Shown here: piece after piece, positions 6,920 through 11,364 of the stretch | How the letters are laid out: every line of letters begins with the position of its first letter | Position numbering within the stretch: the first letter of the stretch is position 1 | Assembly: GCA_026225435.1 (NCBI GenBank) | Contig: JAMFST010000189.1 | Span: 1-11,364 of the forward strand | Origin: Labilithrix luteola | GTDB taxonomy: Bacteria > Myxococcota_A > Polyangia > Polyangiales > Polyangiaceae | Direction: 5' to 3' | DNA length: 11,364 bases | The notes under the pieces: generated by a model | The model's input: only the letters and a program-made list of their open reading frames with translations | Told to the model about the DNA's origin: nothing | Databases searched by the model: none | Translations under genes and position numbers: made by a program

Positions 6920-7447
6920 TCAGAACGGCTCGTCACCTTCGGGGAACGCGTCGAGGTCCTGCTCCTTCTCTGGATCGATTGTCGGCATCGCGGGCGGGTG
7001 CGGAAGCAGCATGCGGGCGATCATTCCGAGCAAGAGCGTACGATTGATGTCGGCATCGGGGTGCCCCTCGAGGTGGAGGAGTTGCCCGAAGACGAGCCGG
7101 CCACACCAGAGGACGGCATAGCTCTCGACGATCAGCTCCGCGGGCGCGCGGGCGGGCCCGCGAACGATGTACGAATCGAAGGTGATGCCGCTGCCGTGCC
7201 GCACCTGTCCCTGCGGCGCGACGTCGCGAGGAGCGAGGCTCGACGCCACGTCGGCAAAGAAGGAAAGGACCGAGAGGCGACGGCCATCGCCAGCGGCCGA
7301 CACTCCGATCTCGCAGGTCGCGCGGGCGCCGAGATCGAGAGACACCAGATCCGTCGGGCCACGCGAGCGGAACTTGCCCGGGATCCCCGCAGGCAGCAGC
7401 AGTTCCCAGTCATGGAGGAGCACACTCTCGCGCTGCGGATCGTTCAC
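6920..7447 (-). CDS. Conserved-looking protein of unknown function, 175 residues
   Basis: I do not recognise this protein. It has no signal peptide or transmembrane helix. Alternating hydrophobic stretches (DLVSLDLGARATCEIGVSA, LIVESYAVLWCGRLVFGQLL) suggest a beta-rich fold with a helix near 132-148, ending in a Pro-rich and acidic tail (EKEQDLDAFPEGDEPF). There are two cysteines (45 and 115). The GTG start is supported by a strong AAGGAG seven bases upstream. The gene begins 12 bp after the stop of the FAH-family gene, so the two are probably co-transcribed and translationally linked, and it may serve the same pathway. It meets the YheT-like gene tail to tail. The coding status is supported by its ribosome binding site, operon position and lack of a better frame; the function is open. 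Confidence 0.75.
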   Translation of the reverse strand: MNDPQRESVLLHDWELLLPAGIPGKFRSRGPTDLVSLDLGARATCEIGVSAAGDGRRLSVLSFFADVASSLAPRDVAPQGQVRHGSGITFDSYIVRGPARAPAELIVESYAVLWCGRLVFGQLLHLEGHPDADINRTLLLGMIARMLLPHPPAMPTIDPEKEQDLDAFPEGDEPF

Positions 7448-7454
7448 GGTGCCA

Positions 7455-7460
7455 CTCCTT
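7455..7460 (-). promoter_or_regulatory. Strong Shine-Dalgarno that fixes a GTG start
   Basis: AAGGAG on the minus strand directly overlaps the TGA stop of the FAH-family gene (7462-7460) and lies seven bases before the GTG at 7447. It is one of the best ribosome binding sites in the window, and is the main reason to accept GTG as the start of the unknown 175-residue protein. Its overlap with the upstream stop suggests translational coupling. Confidence 0.7.
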
Positions 7461-8467
7461 CAGCCGGCGGTGATGGTGTTCTCGAGGCGGCCGAGCCGGT
7501 CGATCTCGAGCGCCACGTGATCGCCGGGGACGAGCCACTGGTTGTCGGTGATCTTCGAGCCATTGAGCTCGAGGAGGCAGCCGGTGCCGACCGTGCCCGA
7601 GCCGATGACGTCGCCCGGATGCAGCGTACATCCGTACGAGGCGCGCTCGAGGATCTGGGCGAAGGTGAAGTTCATCTCGGCCAGGTTCCCCTGCGAGAGC
7701 AGCTTGCCGTTCACGAAGGCGCGCATCCCCAGGTCGAAGTGGTTCCCCTTGTCGGTCGCGCGGATCTGGGGCGCGAGCTCGTCGAGGGTGACCAGCCAGG
7801 GGCCGAGACCGGTGGCGAAATCCTTCCCCTTGGCCGGGCCGAGCGACATCTTCATCTCCTCCATCTGCTCGACGCGGGCGGAGAAGTCGTTCATCACCAT
7901 CAGGCCGAAGATGGCCTTGTCGGCGGTGCCGGTGTCCGCGTCGCGCAGCTCCTCGCCGACGACGATGGCCGCCTCGAGCTCGTAGTCGAGCCGCTCGAGC
8001 AGCTTGGGGCGCACCGCCAGCTCGCCCGGACCGACCACCGCCTGGTGGTTGGAGAAGTAGTAGACGGGGAAGCGGAAGAAGTCGGGCGTCATCTCGAGCC
8101 CGCGGTTCCTGCGCGCGGTCGCCACGTGCTGCTCGAAGGCGTAGGCGTCGCGCACCGACGGCGGGCGGGGGATGGGCGCGAGGAAGGTGGCCGCCCGCGC
8201 AAGGGTGCGCGTCGGGATCCCGTCGATCGCCTCCGGCACGTCGGCGAGGGCGGCGAGCGCGCGATCCACCGCGGCGCGGGCCAGGGCGGCGTGCTGCACG
8301 AAGCCGAGCACGCCTTGCCCGAACTGCTCGTGCACCGAGGCGCGGGTCGCCGAACCGCCCGATTCGAGGGTGTTCCAGAACAGCAAGTTCTCGAGATCGA
8401 GGAGCGTGTCGCCGTCGAGGATGGCGCCGCGAGCGCCGGCCGGGGTCTGGTGGGTGACGAGCTTCAT
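7460..8467 (-). CDS. Fumarylacetoacetate hydrolase (FAH) family protein
   Basis: This 335-residue protein belongs to the FAH superfamily, which cleaves C-C bonds or acts on beta-keto acids, typically in aromatic or tyrosine catabolism. The metal-site and catalytic residues of animal FAH can be matched one by one: Asp107 and His114 in RDAYAFEQHVATAR (spacing as Asp126/His133), Glu163 and Glu165 in LDYELEAAIVVG, Asp194 in MNDFSAR, and Lys215 in GPAKGKDF. The HVATAR segment and the full residue set make it closer to true fumarylacetoacetases than to short FAHD1- or hydratase-like members, though it lacks their longer N-terminal domain. No homogentisate dioxygenase or maleylacetoacetate isomerase is nearby, so the substrate is uncertain. 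The ATG at 8467 has no clear Shine-Dalgarno. It leads an operon with the 175-residue unknown and is divergent from the Nudix gene by only 29 bp. Confidence 0.9.
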   Translation of the reverse strand: MKLVTHQTPAGARGAILDGDTLLDLENLLFWNTLESGGSATRASVHEQFGQGVLGFVQHAALARAAVDRALAALADVPEAIDGIPTRTLARAATFLAPIPRPPSVRDAYAFEQHVATARRNRGLEMTPDFFRFPVYYFSNHQAVVGPGELAVRPKLLERLDYELEAAIVVGEELRDADTGTADKAIFGLMVMNDFSARVEQMEEMKMSLGPAKGKDFATGLGPWLVTLDELAPQIRATDKGNHFDLGMRAFVNGKLLSQGNLAEMNFTFAQILERASYGCTLHPGDVIGSGTVGTGCLLELNGSKITDNQWLVPGDHVALEIDRLGRLENTITAG

Positions 8468-8496
8468 GGCGCGGCCGTGTTACCACAGCGGGCCTC
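8468..8496. promoter_or_regulatory. 29-bp divergent gap between FAH-family and Nudix genes
   Basis: Only 29 bp separate the two annotated ATG codons, too little for two ordinary promoters with leaders. Neither side shows a good Shine-Dalgarno. Either one or both messages are leaderless, the promoters lie inside the opposite coding regions, or the Nudix gene really starts further in (ATG at 8554). No clear -35/-10 pair is visible. Confidence 0.4.
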
Positions 8497-8988
8497 ATGG
8501 GATTCGCCCCGCTCACCGCCCTGCCAAAAGGCGCTCTCACCCTGCTGCGCGAGATGGGCCGTCACCTGCTGCGACGCCCGGTGGTGGGCATCGCGGCCAT
8601 CGCCCGGGACGACCGCGGCCACCTGTTGCTGGTGCGCCGGGCCGACAACGGGCAGTGGGCGCTCCCCGGCGGCACGCTGGAATGGGGCGAGACGCTCCGC
8701 CGCTCGATCGTCCGCGAGCTGTTCGAGGAGGCCGGCGTCCAGCAGGTGTCGCTGGGGCCGGCGGTCGGCGTCTTTTCCCGCCCGGACCGCGATCCGCGCT
8801 TCCACGGGGTGACCGTCGCTGTCCGCTGCACCGTCGGAGCGGCCGGCGCGCCGGTGAATCCACTCGAGATCCGCGAGGTTCGCTTCTTCGCCCCCGAGGA
8901 CGTCCCCGCCAGCCTGGCCTTCGGCATGGAGGACATGGTGGCGGCAGAGGCCGCGCTCGGGACCGGAGAAGGGGCCGTCTTCGAGTAG
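8497..8988 (+). CDS. Nudix hydrolase
   Basis: This 163-residue protein contains a perfect Nudix box, Gx5Ex7REUxEExGU, at residues 59-81 (from GTLEWGE to REL, EE and AGV), preceded by the usual ALPGG. It should hydrolyse a nucleoside diphosphate linked to another group with Mg2+. The substrate cannot be told; the single-domain form fits nucleotide-pool cleaning or NDP-sugar/ADP-ribose-type activity. The first 28 residues (with LLREMGRHLLRR) form a basic helix before the Nudix fold. ATG at 8497 gives the full frame; ATG at 8554 (Met20) is a credible alternative that would widen the gap to the divergent FAH gene. Neither has a strong ribosome binding site. It is followed after 31 bp by the kinase gene on the same strand and may share its transcript. 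Confidence 0.92.
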   Translation: MGFAPLTALPKGALTLLREMGRHLLRRPVVGIAAIARDDRGHLLLVRRADNGQWALPGGTLEWGETLRRSIVRELFEEAGVQQVSLGPAVGVFSRPDRDPRFHGVTVAVRCTVGAAGAPVNPLEIREVRFFAPEDVPASLAFGMEDMVAAEAALGTGEGAVFE

Positions 8989-9019
8989 ATCCTTTTCCTT
9001 TGGCCGCCGTCCAAGCCCC

Positions 9020-10198
9020 ATGGATCGGATCGGCGAGTACGAGGTGCGCCGCCTCGTCGGCGAGGGCGGGATGGGGAAGGTCTACGAGGCGGAGGAGCGC
9101 CTCTCGGGCCGGCGGGTGGCGCTGAAGGTGATGCGCGCCGAGCTCGCCCGCAGCGAGGACGCCCGCCGGATGTTCCGCAGCGAGATGCAGATCCTCGCAC
9201 GACTCGAGCACCCGCACATCGTCCGCAGCCTGGCCGCCTTCGAGGCCGACGGGCAGCTGGTCCTGGCCCTCGAGTACCTCGGCGGCCGCACCCTGCGCGA
9301 CGCGCTCATCGCCCGCGGGAAGCTGGTCTGGCAGGAGGCGGTCGAGATCGGCGCGCAGATCTGCGAGGCGCTGGTGGCGGCGCACGGCTGCGAGCCGAGC
9401 GTGGTGCACCGGGACCTGAAACCGGAGAACGTGATGCTCGTGCCGCCGGCGCGGAGCGATACGGGGCCGGGGGCCGACGCGGCGAGCCTCGCGGGGACAG
9501 AGGAGGTCAAGGTGATGGACTTCGGCATCGCCAAGGTGCTGGAGGCGGCGCGCTCGACGAGCACGCAGAGCGTGGGGACGCTGGAGTACATGAGCCCCGA
9601 GCAGATCGACGCGCGGCCGCTCGACGGCCGGAGCGATCTCTACGCGCTCGGCCTGGTCATGTACGAGATGCTCGCCGGGCACGTGCCGTTTCGCTCGGCG
9701 TCGCCGCGCGAGCTGCTCAACCTGCAGTGCACCGCCGAGGTGCCCGATCTGCCCGAGGAGGCGCGCAGCGGGCTTCCGGCCGGCGTCGAGGAGCTGATCT
9801 TCGACCTGCTGGAGAAGCGGCCCGAGGATCGACCGGAGGATGCACGCGCGGTGCTCGATCGGCTGACCGCCTTGCGGGCCAACCGACGCGCGCCGCGGCG
9901 ACGGAGCGTGGAGCGAGCGCCGACCTCCGCCGAGCGCGCCGACACGCGACCGGATCCGCGCGCCAGCGGGACGCGCCCGCGACCGACGGGCCGGCTCGAC
10001 ACCGTCGCGCTGCTCGAGCAAGGGGCGGCGCCGCGCGAGCTGTCTCGCGGGCTGTCGCTCGCGCTCGTGATCGGTCTGTCGCTCACGGCGGGGGCGGCGA
10101 CGTACGGCGCGCGGATGCACCAGGCGCGCGAGGCCGCTCACGACGCGTCTCCGGCGGCGAGCACCGTCACCACGGCTGCCAGCGTCTCGGCGCGCTGA
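9020..10198 (+). CDS. Transmembrane Ser/Thr protein kinase (Hanks/PknB type)
   Basis: This 392-residue kinase has all catalytic landmarks: glycine loop GEGGMG (14-19), Lys36 in VALKV, helix-C Glu55, HRDLKPEN (130-137; catalytic Asp132), DFG (167-169), YMSPEQ (190-195) and the helix-F Asp206 in SDLYALG. It should therefore be an active Ser/Thr kinase. An unusual 22-residue Ala/Gly/Asp-rich insertion (about 141-162) separates the catalytic loop from DFG. After the kinase domain come an Arg/Pro/Thr-rich juxtamembrane linker (285-342), one membrane helix (344-362) and only about 30 residues outside, with no recognisable sensor domain. The sensing part may therefore be supplied by a partner. The next gene starts 4 bp after its stop and encodes a degenerate kinase joined to a cytochrome. 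The ATG has no Shine-Dalgarno; a pyrimidine-rich stretch (8989-9002) lies upstream. Confidence 0.95.
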   Translation: MDRIGEYEVRRLVGEGGMGKVYEAEERLSGRRVALKVMRAELARSEDARRMFRSEMQILARLEHPHIVRSLAAFEADGQLVLALEYLGGRTLRDALIARGKLVWQEAVEIGAQICEALVAAHGCEPSVVHRDLKPENVMLVPPARSDTGPGADAASLAGTEEVKVMDFGIAKVLEAARSTSTQSVGTLEYMSPEQIDARPLDGRSDLYALGLVMYEMLAGHVPFRSASPRELLNLQCTAEVPDLPEEARSGLPAGVEELIFDLLEKRPEDRPEDARAVLDRLTALRANRRAPRRRSVERAPTSAERADTRPDPRASGTRPRPTGRLDTVALLEQGAAPRELSRGLSLALVIGLSLTAGAATYGARMHQAREAAHDASPAASTVTTAASVSAR

Positions 10199-10202
10199 AG
10201 CG

Positions 10203-11364
10203 ATGCTCCGCCCGGTCGCCGAGCTCGCCCGCGGCGAACGGCTCGCTCCGGCCGATGCGGTCCGCTTCCTGGTGGCGCTCGGGCGGCTGCTCGAGCGACG
10301 CGAAGGGGCGGGAGCCGCGTCGCTGGGACCGCTCGGGCCGGGGAACGTCGCGGTCGATCTGACGCCGGGGGCGAGCGACGACGAGCTCGTCGCGATCGTC
10401 GGCGAGGACAGGCAGGAGACGCGGCTCGACTGGACGCCGGCTCCGCAGCTCGCCGGTGCGACGTGGGACGCGGTCGCCGATCGCTTCGTCGCCGGGTTGA
10501 TCGCCTACCGCGTGCTCACCGGGGTGCATCCGGCGCGCGGGGAAGGGCGCGTGCGGCTCGATGACCGCTGGAGCCCGCCGCCGTTCGCGGGGGCGGCCGC
10601 GCGCGACTTGCCGCTGGGTGTGCAGAGCCTGGTGCTCGCCTTGCTCGATCCCGATCCGTCGCGTCGGTCGCCGAGCGGGCGCGATCTCCGGCGACGGGCG
10701 CGCGCGCTGGCGGAGCCGCGGAGCGGAGCTTCCGTCTCGTCGGGAGAGGAGCTCGGGCCGCGCACGACGATCTCGCGCACCATCGTCACGCCCCGCCGGC
10801 GCTGGAGCCGCGGGTGGCTCGCCGTCGTGGCCGTCTCCGTGGTGAGCGCGTTGCTCGTCCCCGTCTTCGCGTCCGAGGCGCCCCGTCCTGTCGCCACCGC
10901 GCCGCGCGTCGGGACCGCGCGACCGGTCGCCGACATGAGCCCGGCCAGCTGCGGCGGCTGTCACCCGCGCGAGCTCGCCGAGTGGTCGCGCTCGGCGATG
11001 GCCTTCGCGGCGCAGAGCCCGCTCTTCGGAGCGCTCGAGAGCGCAGTCGAGGAGCAGGTGCAGGCGAGCTCCGAGTGCCCCGGTGGCGGCGGCGCGCTCC
11101 GCGGACGTCCCGATCGCAGCGAGGCGGCCTGCGTCGATCGACGGAGCGGCGTCGCGGTCACCGGATCCGGCGGTGAGGGATGGTGCACCCGCTGCCACCT
11201 GCCGAGCAGCACGTCGCTGCCGGCGTGGAGCGCCGCCGACGCGCGCAGTCGTCGCCCGGTACGCGACCTCGATCCCGAGGCGACGCGCGCGGGGATCGGC
11301 TGCGTCGTCTGCCACGCGGCGATCGCGCCGGGTCACGATCGCGGCGCCCGCCTGGCAGGCAATC
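10203..11364 (+). CDS. Pseudokinase-transmembrane-multihaem cytochrome c fusion, 3'-truncated
   Basis: The frame runs from ATG 10203 to the window edge (387 codons visible, no stop). Residues 1-170 align by eye with the C-lobe of the kinase encoded just upstream: ARGERL... with ARGKL..., LGPLGPGN in place of HRDLKPEN, WTPAPQ for YMSPEQ, ADRFVAGLIAYRVLTGVHP for SDLYALGLVMYEMLAGHVP. The N-lobe, catalytic Asp, catalytic-loop Lys and DFG are missing, so it should be a pseudokinase fragment without activity. A Ser/Thr-rich linker (171-197), basic RRRWSR (198-203) and a membrane helix (about 205-223) follow; the basic side places the N-terminus inside. Outside lie three c-type haem sites, CGGCH (250-254), CTRCH (328-332) and CVVCH (367-371), with the CxxCH...EWxxS pattern of cytochrome c554-like proteins. 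No ATG, GTG or TTG lies in frame from residue 149 to the helix, so this is not a separate cytochrome gene. Confidence 0.85.
   Translation, partial: MLRPVAELARGERLAPADAVRFLVALGRLLERREGAGAASLGPLGPGNVAVDLTPGASDDELVAIVGEDRQETRLDWTPAPQLAGATWDAVADRFVAGLIAYRVLTGVHPARGEGRVRLDDRWSPPPFAGAAARDLPLGVQSLVLALLDPDPSRRSPSGRDLRRRARALAEPRSGASVSSGEELGPRTTISRTIVTPRRRWSRGWLAVVAVSVVSALLVPVFASEAPRPVATAPRVGTARPVADMSPASCGGCHPRELAEWSRSAMAFAAQSPLFGALESAVEEQVQASSECPGGGGALRGRPDRSEAACVDRRSGVAVTGSGGEGWCTRCHLPSSTSLPAWSAADARSRRPVRDLDPEATRAGIGCVVCHAAIAPGHDRGARLAGN

Noticed and set aside
6818..8812. A 664-codon plus-strand open frame over the unknown gene and FAH-family gene
   Set aside because: Same antisense effect. It crosses several real genes and its translation shows no recognisable motif.
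8989..9002. T-rich stretch after the Nudix gene as an intrinsic terminator
   Set aside because: No GC-rich stem precedes it, and the stretch is interrupted by C residues; the kinase gene begins 31 bp after the Nudix stop.
10806..10880. A separate secreted cytochrome starting near the membrane helix with a cleavable signal peptide (VFA before SEA)
   Set aside because: A cleavage-like VFA-S site exists, but there is no in-frame ATG, GTG or TTG between codon 149 and the helix core, so a separate start would leave too little signal sequence. Cleavage of the fusion after the helix remains possible.

Overview
The window is about 11.4 kb of very GC-rich DNA, densely packed with genes. The mix of a membrane-anchored Ser/Thr kinase, a Pro/Ala-rich protein, an actinobacterial-length alpha-glucan phosphorylase and a multihaem cytochrome suggests a myxobacterium (Myxococcota, perhaps Polyangia). 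That assignment is an inference from gene content and composition; there is no rRNA or marker gene to confirm it.

Layout. (a) 3-1127, plus: the C-terminal part of a long Pro/Ala-rich protein of unknown function. (b) 1138-5779, minus: a three-gene operon transcribed glgP, gloA, aldehyde dehydrogenase, meeting gene (a) convergently at a perfect 16-bp palindrome that holds both stop codons. (c) 5780-5892: a divergent control region with an inverted repeat. (d) 5893-6909, plus: a YheT-type alpha/beta hydrolase. (e) 6920-8467, minus: a fumarylacetoacetate-hydrolase-family enzyme followed by an unrecognised 175-residue protein. (f) 8497-11364, plus: a Nudix hydrolase, a complete transmembrane Ser/Thr kinase and, 4 bp after it, a reading frame that runs off the window. 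This last frame joins a degenerate kinase C-lobe, a transmembrane helix and a c-type multihaem cytochrome domain.

How the genes may work together. Block (b) joins glycogen breakdown to glyoxalase I and an aldehyde dehydrogenase, which fits disposal of methylglyoxal and other aldehydes made when glycogen-derived carbon floods glycolysis. The junctions are tight. The aldehyde dehydrogenase start overlaps the gloA stop as GTGA, and its ribosome binding site lies in a hairpin inside the gloA coding end, which points to translational coupling. Block (f) looks like a signalling module: an active kinase translated just before a pseudokinase whose predicted periplasmic half binds haem. The most interesting reading is a redox or electron-flow sensor feeding a Ser/Thr phosphorylation pathway. 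This is inferred from domain order only. I saw no mobile elements, CRISPR arrays, RNA genes or convincing intrinsic terminators.
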